Below, piece after piece: positions 18,486 to 27,613 of a stretch of 64,000 nt of DNA (the first letter of the stretch is position 1; each line of letters starts with the position of its first letter). This DNA comes from Kutzneria chonburiensis (GTDB taxonomy: Bacteria; Actinomycetota; Actinomycetes; Mycobacteriales; Pseudonocardiaceae), in contig NZ_CP097263.1 in NCBI RefSeq assembly GCF_028622115.1, forward strand, positions 6,448,001 through 6,512,000. The letters are read 5' to 3'. The notes under the pieces are model-generated. The model ran no database searches. It was not told the DNA's origin and saw only the letters and a list, made by a program, of their open reading frames with translations. The translations under genes were made by a program, and so were the position numbers.

Positions 18486-18741
18486 GTCCACAGTGGACGG
18501 AATGCTGATCGTGCTGCCCGACCGCGAGGACGCCGAGCAGCTGGCCGCTTCGCTGGCCGATCAGGGCTGGCTGCCCTGTGCCGTGCACAAGGAGCTGCTG
18601 GCCGGCGAGGACGACGCCGAGGACGCGGACTGGCTGGTCGAGCTGGCCACTGCCCCGGACGGCACACCCGCCGCCGCCCACGAGGAGTATCTGGCGGGAC
18701 TGGCCGAGACCGCCGACGGGTTCGTGACCAGCATCAACTAG
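18472..18741 (+). CDS. Small acidic hypothetical protein
   Basis: 89-residue acidic protein with no recognised domain (LIVLPDREDAEQLAASLADQ, GEDDAEDADWLVEL). I placed the start at the GTG at 18472, which has AGGGAA five bases before it and overlaps the DUF1707 gene by 14 bases; an ATG at 18502 is the main alternative. It ends 11 bases before the next gene. Confidence 0.55.
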   Translation: MAATESTVDGMLIVLPDREDAEQLAASLADQGWLPCAVHKELLAGEDDAEDADWLVELATAPDGTPAAAHEEYLAGLAETADGFVTSIN

Positions 18742-18744
18742 CTT
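18739..18744 (+). promoter_or_regulatory. -10 box TAGCTT for the GNAT gene
   Basis: TAGCTT overlaps the preceding stop codon and ends seven bases before the ATG at 18752. Confidence 0.35.
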
Positions 18745-18751
18745 GACCTCC

Positions 18752-19273
18752 ATGGAGCCGGTGGAGATCAACGCGGGCAGGTTCTACCTGCGGCAGCTGC
18801 GCGCCGACGACCGGATCGACGACCGCCCGTCGATCCTGGACGCGTTCACCGATCCCGTCAGCCGGCGCTGGATCAGCCACCGGATCACCGATCTGGCCGC
18901 GGCCGGCGACTACGTGGCGCTGCGCACCCGGCAATGGGTTGATGACGAGCGCTGCTCATGGGCCGTGGCCGACCAGAACAGCGGGGAACTGCTGGGCGAG
19001 GTCGGGCTGAAGGACCTGGACCTCGACGCCGGCACGGCCGCCGCCGCGTGCTGGGCCGCGCCCCGGCACCGCAACCGCGGCGTGGTCAGCGAAGGATTGG
19101 CCGCCGCGCTGCGTTTCGGCGCGGGCGCACTGGGGCTGAGCCTGGTCGAGTACCTGTTCCAGGACGGCAACGAGCCGTCCCGGCGAGTCGCCGAGAAATG
19201 CGGCTTCGCCTACCACCGGACCGTCGACCAGTGCGGGGCCAAGGTCCACGTCTGGACCCGGTCGCTAGTCTGA
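18752..19273 (+). CDS. GNAT acetyltransferase, RimJ/RimL-like
   Basis: 173-residue acetyltransferase. GEVGLKDLDL, then CWAAPRHRNRGVVSEGLAAAL (acetyl-CoA loop, here N-R-G-V-V instead of G-x-G) and EYLFQDGNEPSRRVAEKCGF fit the Rim-type GNAT layout. The substrate is unknown. Start is the ATG at 18752; a TTG at 18743 is in frame but inside the promoter. Confidence 0.8.
   Translation: MEPVEINAGRFYLRQLRADDRIDDRPSILDAFTDPVSRRWISHRITDLAAAGDYVALRTRQWVDDERCSWAVADQNSGELLGEVGLKDLDLDAGTAAAACWAAPRHRNRGVVSEGLAAALRFGAGALGLSLVEYLFQDGNEPSRRVAEKCGFAYHRTVDQCGAKVHVWTRSLV
19266..19271 (+). promoter_or_regulatory. -10 box TAGTCT for the lipoprotein gene
   Basis: TAGTCT overlaps the stop of the GNAT gene and ends eight bases before the ATG at 19280. 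Confidence 0.4.
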
Positions 19274-19279
19274 CCGGCC

Positions 19280-19867
19280 ATGCGACTCGCGCTGCTCCTG
19301 CTGTGTGCGGCGGCGGCCCTCGGGGGCTGCTCCGTGTACCCGCTCTCCGAGGCCAGCCAGACGCAGTCCTCCTCGACGCCGGCCCCGACGACCACCACGA
19401 CGACGAGCCTCACGCTGCCGCCGCGGCCGCGTGAGATCCCGTTGGACAAGGTCAACCCGTGCACGATCCTGACCAAGGACCAGCGGGCGCAGCTGAGCCT
19501 GGACACCACGCCGTCCCCGTACACCGACACGACGCTGAAGGCCCGGGCCTGCACCATGCGGGGCACCTACAGCGGTCAGGTCGCGCGGCTCGCGCTCGTC
19601 ACGAATGAGGGCGCCGAGCTGTGGATCTCCGACGAGGCGCAGAACACCGCCAAGGTGATCGCGGTGATCGGCTTCCCCGCGCTGGAGGTGCGCACCCCCG
19701 GCTTGGACACGCTCTGTAACGTCGAGGTCGATCTCGCCCAGGGCCAGTTCCTCGACGTCCTCTTCCGTGACGGCGGCACGGCCAAGCCGCTCGCCCAAGA
19801 TGATCTTTGTCTTGGCGCGCAACGGGTCGCCGAGGCCGCGGTGACCAGCCTGTCAGCCGGCCACTGA
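19280..19867 (+). CDS. DUF3558-type lipoprotein
   Basis: 195-residue lipoprotein: signal peptide with lipobox LGGC at residues 14-17, a Thr/Ser/Pro linker, then a compact domain with paired Cys (NPCTILTKDQ, ARACTMRG, DTLCNVEV, DLCLGAQRVAEA). NPCxxLT is the usual opening of DUF3558 lipoproteins of Pseudonocardiales, often encoded next to ESX-related genes. Function unknown. Here it precedes an EspG locus by 103 bases. Confidence 0.75.
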   Translation: MRLALLLLCAAAALGGCSVYPLSEASQTQSSSTPAPTTTTTTSLTLPPRPREIPLDKVNPCTILTKDQRAQLSLDTTPSPYTDTTLKARACTMRGTYSGQVARLALVTNEGAELWISDEAQNTAKVIAVIGFPALEVRTPGLDTLCNVEVDLAQGQFLDVLFRDGGTAKPLAQDDLCLGAQRVAEAAVTSLSAGH

Positions 19868-19970
19868 TGGTGGATTGACAAACCCCGCGGGGTGGATGTC
19901 ACCCTGGCCACTGCCGACCGTCACCCTGTGTCGCTAGAGTGTGTTGGCACCCGACACCCGGAGGTCACTC

Positions 19971-20330
19971 GTGCCGCAGCGGACCACGACCCCCGACCCG
20001 GCCGCGGTCGCCGCCGGCGGGTTCAAGGTCGACCCGGCGGCCATCCCCAGCCTGCGGCGGGTGTTCACGGCCGCGCTGGTCAAGCTGGACAAACAGATCG
20101 AGATGGCCGTCTCCGACGTGCGGATCCGGCCGTGGGCCGGCGACCCGGTCAGCGAGCAGGCCGCGACCGACATCAACGACCACACCCTCGGCGTGGACTC
20201 CGCGCTGGACGCCTTGCAGCGCTACCAACGCCAGCTCAAGGGCGCGCTGGACGCGTTGACCGAGGTCGAGCAGGGGTACCACACCGTCGAGCAGGACAAC
20301 ACGACCCTGATCCAGCAAGGCGGCTGCTGA
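19971..20330 (+). CDS. Small helical ESX-like protein of the EspG locus
   Basis: 119-residue, mostly helical protein without signal peptide, encoded first in a three-gene unit with a WXG-type protein and an EspG-family protein. The middle region (VFTAALVKLDKQIEMAVSDV ... DSALDALQRYQRQLKGAL) is predicted coiled helices like PE/ESX partners. The GTG at 19971 has CGGAGG nine bases upstream; a TAGAGT -10 box lies at 19935. Its stop and the next start share a base (TGATG). Confidence 0.65.
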   Translation: MPQRTTTPDPAAVAAGGFKVDPAAIPSLRRVFTAALVKLDKQIEMAVSDVRIRPWAGDPVSEQAATDINDHTLGVDSALDALQRYQRQLKGALDALTEVEQGYHTVEQDNTTLIQQGGC

Positions 20331-20893
20331 TGGCCGGCGACGTCCGCTGGCGCGGATACACCCACCAGGAGCTGTTCGACGCCATCAACTCCGGCCCCGG
20401 CGCCGCCGCGTCGGCCGACCCGGCCGCGCGCTGGGGCTCGATCGCCGGCGCGCTGCACGAGATCAGCGGCGACCTGAGCGGCGCCATCACCGCCACCGCC
20501 GAACACTGGAACGGGGCCGCCTCCGACTCCGCGCTGCACAGCATCGCGCAGCTGGCCCGCTGGGCCGACAACGCGCAGGCCAGCGCCGAGACCGTGCGCA
20601 ACAGCACCGAGACCCAGGCCGACTACGTCACGCAGGCCCGGGCCGACATGCCCGTGCCGGTCAAGGCCCCCGAGCCCGGGCCGTCCGGGTGGCTCGGCGA
20701 CCTGGTGTCGCTGTTCACCGGGCAGATCGACGCCGAGATCATCGAGTCGGCCCAGGACGCCGCCGCGACCAGGGCGTTCGAGGTGATGAGCACCTACGAG
20801 CACAACACCGCGGCCAACACCGCCTCGCTGCGGGCCTTCGACCCGGTGCCAGTCGTGACCGGCCCGGTCGTCCCCAGCCAGCGCGGGTACTGA
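20330..20893 (+). CDS. WXG100/PPE-like protein
   Basis: 187-residue helical protein. An EHWNGAASD motif near residue 62 matches the WXG turn between two helices; the N-terminal GYTHQELFDAIN segment and the long second half are PPE-like. No signal peptide. It is probably a type VII substrate pairing with the upstream product and recognised by the EspG-like protein encoded next. No ESX membrane component is in the window. Confidence 0.7.
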   Translation: MAGDVRWRGYTHQELFDAINSGPGAAASADPAARWGSIAGALHEISGDLSGAITATAEHWNGAASDSALHSIAQLARWADNAQASAETVRNSTETQADYVTQARADMPVPVKAPEPGPSGWLGDLVSLFTGQIDAEIIESAQDAAATRAFEVMSTYEHNTAANTASLRAFDPVPVVTGPVVPSQRGY

Positions 20894-20895
20894 CT

Positions 20896-21669
20896 TTGCT
20901 CACCCTGTCCGAGCTGGAGTTCGACGTGCTCTGGGAGCACCTCCGGCTGGCCGAGATGCCGTTGGCGATCAAGGTCGCATCTCCTGGGAAGACCCACGTC
21001 GAGCGCGACGACGTCACCAAGACCGTGTGGGACTCGCTGGCCGAGCGGGGGTTGGTCGGAGGCGCTCGTGGCATCGACCAGAGCCTCGTCGACCTGCTCG
21101 GCCTGCTCGACGGCGCCGACTATGAGCTGGACGCCCGGCTCTGGCTCGACGGCGGCGTGCGGGCGTTGATCGCCGCCAAGGGTTCCGACGCCGTGCTGGC
21201 CCGCCTGGCCGACGGGCAGCTGACTTTGAGCCTGGTCGACATCGCCGCCCTACCCCGCGCTGCCCTGTCTCTGCTGCCCGAGCTGCCCGCCGGTCCCGGC
21301 TACTCGATCACCGTGCCCAGCGCCGAGCTCGACGCCGCCGCGGCTGAGGCGGAGACCGCCGACGAGCTCGGCTGGATCCTCCGTGACCACGGCGTGTCCC
21401 CTTCCGAGGCCGACGAGCTCGCCGCCATGGTCGGCAACGTCCGCCGTCGCGGTCAGTTCGGCGCCGCGGCTCGTGACCGCTTCGGTCGCCGGCACCGCGC
21501 CGACCGTGTCGTCGGCTTCTTCGACACCCCGCGCGGCCGCTACGTGCAGATCCGCCGGGCCAAGGGCAGCGGCGTCGCGTGGAGCACCGTCGCCCCGGCC
21601 GACGAACGCCGACTCGGCCAGCACATCACCGACCTGCTCAACGACGCCGTCCGACTCACCTTCGCCTGA
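20896..21669 (+). CDS. EspG-family ESX chaperone
   Basis: 257-residue EspG-like protein. LSELEFDVLWEHLRLAEMPL at the start, RRGQFGAAARDRFGRR in the middle and GRYVQIRRAKGSGVAW toward the end are characteristic of this family. EspG proteins bind specific PE-PPE pairs and deliver them to their ESX machine. The start is TTG at 20896, two bases after the upstream stop, as no ATG or GTG fits. A palindrome follows the gene. Confidence 0.8.
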   Translation: MLTLSELEFDVLWEHLRLAEMPLAIKVASPGKTHVERDDVTKTVWDSLAERGLVGGARGIDQSLVDLLGLLDGADYELDARLWLDGGVRALIAAKGSDAVLARLADGQLTLSLVDIAALPRAALSLLPELPAGPGYSITVPSAELDAAAAEAETADELGWILRDHGVSPSEADELAAMVGNVRRRGQFGAAARDRFGRRHRADRVVGFFDTPRGRYVQIRRAKGSGVAWSTVAPADERRLGQHITDLLNDAVRLTFA

Positions 21670-21680
21670 CCCACTTCCTT

Positions 21681-21703
21681 GTCACATGCGGTCCGCATGT
21701 GAC
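21681..21703. repeat. CACATGCG-family palindrome, copy A
   Basis: Perfect 11-bp arms (GTCACATGCGG, one central T, then CCGCATGTGAC). It lies after the EspG gene and before the Phd/YoeB pair. Wider dyads overlap it: TTGTCACAT at 21679 with ATGTGACAA at 21727, and AGCGTC-AACAAC-GACGCT at 21708-21725. It could terminate the EspG transcript or act as the antitoxin operator. Confidence 0.65.
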
Positions 21704-21763
21704 GCCCAGCGTCAACAACGACGCTTATGTGACAAACAGCCGTCAGCTGCGGGGAGGTGCCGT

Positions 21764-22015
21764 ATGAGGACGATGAGCTATTCCGAGTCTCGCGCAAACT
21801 ACGCCGAGACTCTCGACGCGGTGGTGAACGACCGCGAGGAGGTCGTGATCACCCGGGCGGGGCACGAGCCGGTCGTGATCGTCTCGTTGGATGACTACCA
21901 GTCACTCAAGGAGACGGCTTATCTGCTGCGCAGCCCAGAGAACGCGCGACGACTGATCACCGCGATCGAGCGTCTCGAATCCGGCGGCGGCGAACACCAC
22001 GAGTTGGCCGAATGA
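21764..22015 (+). CDS. Phd/YefM-family antitoxin
   Basis: 83-residue antitoxin that should neutralise the YoeB-type toxin encoded next and repress their shared promoter. MSYSESRANYAETLDAVVND, EEVVITRAGHEPVVIVSLDDY and the C-terminal helix are classic YefM. The ATG at 21764 follows GGGGAGG. Its stop overlaps the toxin ATG (ATGA). Confidence 0.9.
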   Translation: MRTMSYSESRANYAETLDAVVNDREEVVITRAGHEPVVIVSLDDYQSLKETAYLLRSPENARRLITAIERLESGGGEHHELAE

Positions 22016-22275
22016 AGCTGGTTTGGGACGAGCTGGCGTGGGCGGACTACGCCTGGTGGCAGTCCGAGGACCGCAAGGTCCTCAAGCGGATCGATGCTTT
22101 GATCAAGGACACCGAGCGGAACGGCAACGAGGGCGTCGGCAAGCCCGAGGCACTCAAGCACGGCTTCCAGGGCTACTGGTCGCGCCGTATCACTGACGAG
22201 CACCGCCTCGTCTACAAACGCGCGGGTCATGAGATCCGCATCGCTGCCTGCCACTACCACTACGAACGCTCGTAA
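22012..22275 (+). CDS. yoeB: YoeB/Txe-family mRNA interferase toxin
   Basis: 87-residue RelE-fold ribonuclease. KLVWDELAWADYAWWQSEDR at the N-terminus, GKPEALKHGFQGYWSRRITDEHRLVYK in the core and the C-terminal CHYHY, with the catalytic His/Tyr of YoeB, are present. It cleaves mRNA at the ribosome when freed from the antitoxin. All key residues appear intact. Confidence 0.9.
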   Translation: MKLVWDELAWADYAWWQSEDRKVLKRIDALIKDTERNGNEGVGKPEALKHGFQGYWSRRITDEHRLVYKRAGHEIRIAACHYHYERS

Positions 22276-22290
22276 CCGCCCACCCGAACA

Positions 22291-22341
22291 CCACATGCGC
22301 TTCCCATGCGGCATTCGGCGCCAAGTAGGAAGCGCATGTGG
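22291..22341. repeat. CACATGCG-family palindrome, copy B
   Basis: Perfect 14-bp arms (CCACATGCGCTTCC at 22291-22304 and its complement at 22328-22341) with a 23-base loop, between the convergent yoeB and glpD stops. It probably acts as a two-way terminator. The arm sequence is shared with copy C at 63131. Confidence 0.65.
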
Positions 22342-22348
22342 CACGAAG

Positions 22349-24109
22349 TCAGCTGACCGGGTCGCGGAGGTCGCGCGCCTCGGGGGCGCTGATCCGCTTG
22401 GCGTCGGCGGCCTGGTCGTTGGGCTCGGACTGGGAGTCCCGCTCGGCCTGCACCCGGGAGGTGTAGACCTCGACCTCCCGGGCGACACGCGCTTCGTCCC
22501 AACCCAGCACGCGGCCCATCAACCGGGCGACCTGCTCGGCGCAGTCCACGCCACGGTGCGGGTACTCGATGGAGATCCGGGTCCGCCGGGTGAGCGCGTC
22601 TTCGAGGTGCAGCGCACCCTCGTGCGATGCGGCGTAGACGATCTCCACCTGGAGGTAGTCGGGCGCGGCCGGCAGCGGGCGAAGCAGGTCGGGGTCGCCG
22701 TCGGCGACAGCCAGCACCTCGTGCACCAGTGAGCCGTACCGGTCGAGCAGATGCCGCACGCGGTACGGGTGCAGCCCATGCCGAGTGGCCAGCTGGTCGG
22801 CCTGGTTGACGAGGGCGTAGTAGCCATCGGCGCCGAGCAGCGGCACCTTGTCGGTGATCGACGGCTGAAGCCGGCCGGTCAGATCGGCACCGGCGGCGTC
22901 CACGGCGTCGGCCGCCATCACCCGGTACGTCGTGTACTTGCCGCCCGCGATCGCCACCAGGCCCGGGGAGACGCGCGCGACGGCGTGCTCGCGGGACAGC
23001 TTGGACGTGGACTCGCTTTCCCCGGCCAACAACGGCCGCAGCCCGGCATACACGCCCTCGATGTCGTCGTGCGTGAGCGGCGTGGCCAGCACGGTGTTGA
23101 CGTGGTCGAGGATGTAGTCGATGTCGCCCGTGGTAGCAGCGGGATGCGCGAGGTCGAGGTTCCAGTCGGTGTCGGTGGTGCCGACGATCCAGTGGTTGCG
23201 CCACGGGATCACGAACAGCACGGACTTCTCGGTGCGCAGGATCAGCCCGGACTCGGCGACGATCCGGTCCCGCGGCACGACGATGTGCACGCCCTTGCTG
23301 GCCCGCACCCGGAACCGGCCACGGCTGCCGGACAGGCGCTGGAGCTCGTCGGTCCACACACCGGTGCAGTTGATCACGGCGTTGGCCTTGACGTCGGTCT
23401 CGCGACCGTCCTCGGCGTCGCGCACCCGCACGCCGGAGATCCGGTCGGCCTCCCGCATGAATCCGATGACCTGGGTGGACGTCCGCACCACGGCGCCGTA
23501 GTGGGCGGCGGTGCGGCCAACGGTCATGGTGTGGCGAGCGTCGTCGGCCTGCGCGTCGTAGTAGCGGATGCCGCCAATCAGTGCGGACCGCTTGAGCGCC
23601 GGGAACATGCGCAGCGCACCGGCCCGCGTGAGGTGCTTCTGCCCGGGCACCGAGCTGGCGCCGCCCATCGTGTCGTACATCAGCAGGCCGGCCGCGGTGT
23701 ACGGGCGCTCCCACAGCCGGTGGCTGAGCGGGTAGAGGAAGCTCACCGGCTTGACCAGGTGCGGGGCGATCCGCGTGAGCATCAGCTCCCGCTCACGCAG
23801 CGCCTCACGCACCAGCCCGAACTCCAACTGCTCCAGGTAGCGCAGGCCGCCGTGGAAGAGCTTGCTCGACCGGCTGGACGTGCCCGAGGCCAGGTCCCGG
23901 GCCTCGACCAGCGCCACCCGCAGGCCACGGGTGGCGGCGTCCAGCGCCGTGCCGACACCGACCACGCCGCCGCCGATCACCACCACGTCGAAGGTCTCCG
24001 AGCCGAGGCGCTGCCAGTCACGCTCCCGTTCCGGCACGCCGAGGCGGCCGGTCTCGGCCGAGCCGCGAGTCGGGGTCTCCGGTGCTGCTGCTGGTTTCCG
24101 GGTGGCCAC
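22349..24109 (-). CDS. glpD: Aerobic glycerol-3-phosphate dehydrogenase
   Basis: 586-residue FAD enzyme oxidising glycerol-3-phosphate to dihydroxyacetone phosphate and passing electrons to menaquinone at the membrane. The FAD site FDVVVIGGGVVGVGTALDAA, SSRSSKLFHGGLRYLEQ, WRNHWIVGTTDTDW and AGGKYTTYRVMA are diagnostic. A 25-residue N-terminal extension and a charged tail are seen. It starts at GTG 24109 and is divergent from glpF-glpK over 166 bases. Confidence 0.93.
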   Translation of the reverse strand: MATRKPAAAPETPTRGSAETGRLGVPERERDWQRLGSETFDVVVIGGGVVGVGTALDAATRGLRVALVEARDLASGTSSRSSKLFHGGLRYLEQLEFGLVREALRERELMLTRIAPHLVKPVSFLYPLSHRLWERPYTAAGLLMYDTMGGASSVPGQKHLTRAGALRMFPALKRSALIGGIRYYDAQADDARHTMTVGRTAAHYGAVVRTSTQVIGFMREADRISGVRVRDAEDGRETDVKANAVINCTGVWTDELQRLSGSRGRFRVRASKGVHIVVPRDRIVAESGLILRTEKSVLFVIPWRNHWIVGTTDTDWNLDLAHPAATTGDIDYILDHVNTVLATPLTHDDIEGVYAGLRPLLAGESESTSKLSREHAVARVSPGLVAIAGGKYTTYRVMAADAVDAAGADLTGRLQPSITDKVPLLGADGYYALVNQADQLATRHGLHPYRVRHLLDRYGSLVHEVLAVADGDPDLLRPLPAAPDYLQVEIVYAASHEGALHLEDALTRRTRISIEYPHRGVDCAEQVARLMGRVLGWDEARVAREVEVYTSRVQAERDSQSEPNDQAADAKRISAPEARDLRDPVS

Positions 24110-24275
24110 GCCACTCGCCTCCCGCCTGTTGGCTGCCTGGCTTCCGACGGATCATCACGCTACCGGCTGCGGGGCCGCGACGGGCAGTGGAGCACTTCGG
24201 CCATGGACAGGTCCGGTACCGCTCAGTAACGTCCGATCTCCCGTTCCAACGGCGTAGACGGGCGTGGAGGTGTGT

Positions 24276-25022
24276 ATGGGCTATGGCGCGATCTTCGTCT
24301 GGGAGACGATCGGCACCGCGCTGCTGATCCTGTTGGGCACCGGTGTGGTGGCCAACGCGGTGCTGAAGAACACCAACGGCAACAACGGCGGCACACTGTT
24401 CATCAACGTCGGCTGGGGCTTCGCGGTCTTCACCGGAGCCAGTGTCGCCAATCCGAGTGGAGCTCACCTCAATCCGGCGGTCACCCTCGGTCTGGCCATC
24501 GCCAAGAAGGTCAGCTGGGACAAGGTTCCCTTCTACTTCGCCGGCGAGATGGCCGGCGCGATCATCGGCGCCATGCTGTGCTGGGCCACCTACAAACTCC
24601 AGTTCGACAAGCACGACGAACCGCAGAACACGCTGGGCATCTTCTCCACCGCGCCGCGCATCCCCGGGACGGCGTGGAACCTGGTCACCGAGATCATCGG
24701 CACCTTCGTGCTGCTGATCTGGATCCTGGAGAGCCCGACCGTCAAGACCGGCACCGACGGCATCCCGCAGTTCGGCAACTCGGCGCTGGGCTACGCCGGC
24801 GTCGCGTTCGTGGTGCTGGTCATCGGCACCTCGCTCGGCGGCCCCACCGGGTACGCCATCAACCCCGCCCGCGACCTCGGCCCGCGCCTCGCGTACGCCT
24901 TCCTGATGCCGATCAAGGGCAAGGGCGACGGCAACTGGGGCTACTCCTGGGTGCCGGTCGTCGGCCCGCTGGTCGGCGGCGCGCTCGCGGCGCTGCTCTC
25001 GCTGGCCCTGCCCGCTTCCTGA
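24276..25022 (+). CDS. glpF: Glycerol uptake facilitator (aquaglyceroporin)
   Basis: 248-residue MIP channel with six helices and both selectivity motifs, the first as NPA ([15 protein letters not shown]) and the second as NPA in [16 protein letters not shown]. The Asp after the second NPAR is the glycerol-type signature. The ATG at 24276 has GGAGG seven bases upstream. glpK follows after 20 bases. Confidence 0.92.
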   Translation: MGYGAIFVWETIGTALLILLGTGVVANAVLKNTNGNNGGTLFINVGWGFAVFTGASVANPSGAHLNPAVTLGLAIAKKVSWDKVPFYFAGEMAGAIIGAMLCWATYKLQFDKHDEPQNTLGIFSTAPRIPGTAWNLVTEIIGTFVLLIWILESPTVKTGTDGIPQFGNSALGYAGVAFVVLVIGTSLGGPTGYAINPARDLGPRLAYAFLMPIKGKGDGNWGYSWVPVVGPLVGGALAALLSLALPAS

Positions 25023-25042
25023 CGTCTGCGAAAGGCGAATTC

Positions 25043-26545
25043 ATGTCCTCCTATGTGGCCGCCATCGACCAGGGCACGACGTCCACCCGCTGCATGATCT
25101 TCGACCACTCCGGCCGGGTGGTCGCGGTCGACCAGAAGGAGCACCGGCAGATCTTCCCCAAGGCCGGTTGGGTCGAGCACGACCCCGAGGAGGTGTGGTC
25201 CAACACCAGAGAGGTCGCCGCCGGGGCGGTGGCCAAGGCCGACCTGCACGTCAGCGACATCGCCGCGGTCGGCATCACCAACCAGCGCGAAACCGCCGTG
25301 GTGTGGGACCGCACCACCGGCAAGCCGGTGTACAACGCCATCGTCTGGCAGGACACCCGCACCCAGGCCATCGTCGACGAGCTGTCCGGCGACATCGGCG
25401 CCGACCGCTACAAGACCCGCACCGGACTGCCGCTGGCCACCTACTTCTCCGGGCCCAAGATCCGTTGGATCCTCGACAACGTCGAGGGCGCACGGGCCAA
25501 GGCCGAGTCAGGTGACCTGATCTTCGGCAACATGGACACCTGGGTGCTGTGGAACATGACCGGCGGTGTCGACGGCGGCGTGCACGTCACCGACCCCACC
25601 AACGCCTCCCGGACCCTGCTGATGGATCTGGAGACGCTGGCCTGGGACGCCGAGATCGCCGCCGACATGGGCATTCCGCTGTCCATGCTGCCCGAGATCC
25701 GGTCGTCCTCCGAGGAGTACGGCCACGTCCGGGAGCGCGGCGCGCTGGCCGGCGTGCCCATCGCCGGCATCCTCGGCGACCAGCAGGCGGCGACGTTCGG
25801 CCAGGCCTGCCTGTCGCCCGGCGAGGCCAAGAACACCTACGGCACCGGCAACTTCGTGCTGCTCAACACCGGCACCGAGAAGGTGCTCAGCGAGAACGGC
25901 CTGCTCACCACCGTCTGCTACAAGATCGGCTCCGCCGACACCGTGTACGCGCTGGAGGGCTCCATCGCCGTCACGGGTTCGCTGGTGCAGTGGATCCGCG
26001 ACAACCTCGGCATGATCAGCTCCGCCGCCGAGATCGAGGAGCACGCACGTTCGGTCGAGGACAACGGCGGCTGCTACTTCGTGCCCGCCTTCTCCGGCCT
26101 GTTCGCCCCGTACTGGCGGTCCGACGCCCGCGGCGCCATCGTCGGCCTCACCCGCTTCGTCAACCGCGGCCACCTCGCCCGGGCCGTGCTGGAGGCGACC
26201 GCCTTCCAGACCCGCGAGGTCATCGACGCCATGAACGCCGACTCCGGCGTGCCCCTGACGTCGCTGAAGGTCGACGGCGGCATGGTCGTCAACGAGCTGC
26301 TCATGCAGTTCCAGTCCGACATCCTCGGCGTGCCGGTCATCCGGCCCGTGGTCGCCGAGACCACCGCGCTCGGCGCCGCCTACGCGGCCGGCCTGGCCGT
26401 CGGCTTCTGGAAGAGCGAGGACGACATCCGCCAGAACTGGGCCAAGGACAAGGAATGGACCCCGGCCATGGACGACGACCGGCGGGCGTCCGAGTACGCC
26501 AACTGGAAGAAGGCCGTCACCAAGACCTTCGACTGGGTGGAGTGA
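25043..26545 (+). CDS. glpK: Glycerol kinase
   Basis: 500-residue FGGY-family kinase phosphorylating glycerol at the 3-position. [19 protein letters not shown] (phosphate loop), [49 protein letters not shown] and [20 protein letters not shown] are diagnostic. Together with glpF and the divergent glpD it completes glycerol entry into glycolysis. Reading starts at ATG 25043; the much longer upstream reading overlaps glpF. Confidence 0.95.
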   Translation: MSSYVAAIDQGTTSTRCMIFDHSGRVVAVDQKEHRQIFPKAGWVEHDPEEVWSNTREVAAGAVAKADLHVSDIAAVGITNQRETAVVWDRTTGKPVYNAIVWQDTRTQAIVDELSGDIGADRYKTRTGLPLATYFSGPKIRWILDNVEGARAKAESGDLIFGNMDTWVLWNMTGGVDGGVHVTDPTNASRTLLMDLETLAWDAEIAADMGIPLSMLPEIRSSSEEYGHVRERGALAGVPIAGILGDQQAATFGQACLSPGEAKNTYGTGNFVLLNTGTEKVLSENGLLTTVCYKIGSADTVYALEGSIAVTGSLVQWIRDNLGMISSAAEIEEHARSVEDNGGCYFVPAFSGLFAPYWRSDARGAIVGLTRFVNRGHLARAVLEATAFQTREVIDAMNADSGVPLTSLKVDGGMVVNELLMQFQSDILGVPVIRPVVAETTALGAAYAAGLAVGFWKSEDDIRQNWAKDKEWTPAMDDDRRASEYANWKKAVTKTFDWVE

Positions 26546-26560
26546 TCGATTGACGTCGGG

Positions 26561-26587
26561 AGGGGCTGGTTCGCAAGGCCGGCCCCT
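26561..26587 (+). terminator. Terminator after glpK
   Basis: A nine-pair stem with one G-U pair (AGGGGCTGG at 26561 with CCGGCCCCT at 26579) and a 9-base loop, followed by a pyrimidine run. Confidence 0.55.
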
Positions 26588-26644
26588 CTCCTTGTCCTCG
26601 GCTCCGCGCCCGCTGTCCGCGCCATCGCCACCACTGCTCGGACT

Positions 26645-27247
26645 TCAGGCGCGGTCCAGCGTCGCGAACACGATGATGTTGTCCACGTAGCTGTGCGCCT
26701 TGGTGTCGAACGCCCCGCCACAGGTGATCACGCGGAGGTCCGCGGTCGAGGTGTCGCCGTAGACGGCGTCGGTCGGGAAGGCGTCCTTGGCGTCGCGCTC
26801 CACCTTCTGCACGGTGAACGTGGCCGTGCTGCCGTCCTGCCGGCCGACCGAGATCTTGTCGCCGGCGGCCAGCTCGTGCAGGCGGTAGAAGATGCCGGCC
26901 TGCTTGTTGCCGTCGACGTGGCCGAGGATGACGGCCGGCCCGATCTCGCCGGGCGTCGGCCCGAGTTTGTACCAGCCGGCCTGCATCGGCGTGCTCACCG
27001 GCGGCACCTCGATCGTCTGGTCGGCGTTGAGCCCCAACGGCACCAGCGACGAGTGCGCACTGATCTTGGGGATGTCCACCGACACCGGCGTCGAGGCGGC
27101 CAGGGACGGCGCCGCGGGACTGGTGGTGGTCGTCGTGGCCGCGGCTGTGCTGGTGGTTACCGCCGGCGCGGACTGCGGCGACGTCGTGCCGCACGCACCG
27201 ACCAGCAGGCCGGCCGCCAGCAGCACGCCGATCAGGATCTTCTTCAT
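26645..27247 (-). CDS. Class F sortase with a lipoprotein signal
   Basis: 200-residue sortase. The catalytic region has His in VILGHVDGNKQAGIFYRL and Cys in LRVITCGGAF, typical of actinobacterial class F enzymes; the third residue (Arg) cannot be placed with certainty, as the segment where it often lies reads SYVDNIIVFA. The N-terminus carries a lipobox (LLVGACG), so the enzyme is probably a membrane lipoprotein. The ATG at 27247 has GGAG eight bases upstream. A small secreted protein gene, frameshifted, lies upstream. Confidence 0.85.
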   Translation of the reverse strand: MKKILIGVLLAAGLLVGACGTTSPQSAPAVTTSTAAATTTTTSPAAPSLAASTPVSVDIPKISAHSSLVPLGLNADQTIEVPPVSTPMQAGWYKLGPTPGEIGPAVILGHVDGNKQAGIFYRLHELAAGDKISVGRQDGSTATFTVQKVERDAKDAFPTDAVYGDTSTADLRVITCGGAFDTKAHSYVDNIIVFATLDRA

Positions 27248-27613
27248 CGCAAACTCCATGTTTGGTCGCGCCGCCGTGGATTTCGTGCACCCCTGCAAAA
27301 CGAAAGCCGCGACGGCGCGACCGGTGATGGGCTAGCCATCACCGACCAGACGTAAACCGCCGCCCGGCAGGTTGCCCGGTCCGCGAAAATTTGTGCGGCG
27401 CTGGCAGCGGCATCGTCGTGAACTACCGTTCTGGCATCGTCAGCGTGCTGGCCACGGACTAGTTTCCGCAGGCCAGCATCAACTTCTTGGCGAGGCACCA
27501 CCCGCGCCGCCGACGACGACCGTTCTGACCACCATGCTGAACCCCCACGTCGTCGTCCGGCTGGTCATCAGAAGACGTCGCCCGTGCGTCGCTCGTTGCC
27601 CTGACCGGACCTA
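27248..27613. other. 366-base gap without a recognised gene
   Basis: No ORF here has family resemblance or a good start site. It should hold the sortase promoter and the 3' untranslated part of the frameshifted upstream gene. The one clear structure is the hairpin at 27322-27344. Confidence 0.6.
27322..27344. terminator. Short hairpin in the sortase upstream region
   Basis: Perfect 9-bp stem (CGGTGATGG with CCATCACCG) around GCTAG. It could end the transcript of the small secreted gene or be an operator for the sortase gene. Confidence 0.35.

Noticed and set aside
24272-25042. Long N-terminal extension of the GlpK reading frame
   Set aside because: It overlaps glpF in another frame; glycerol kinase begins at 25043.
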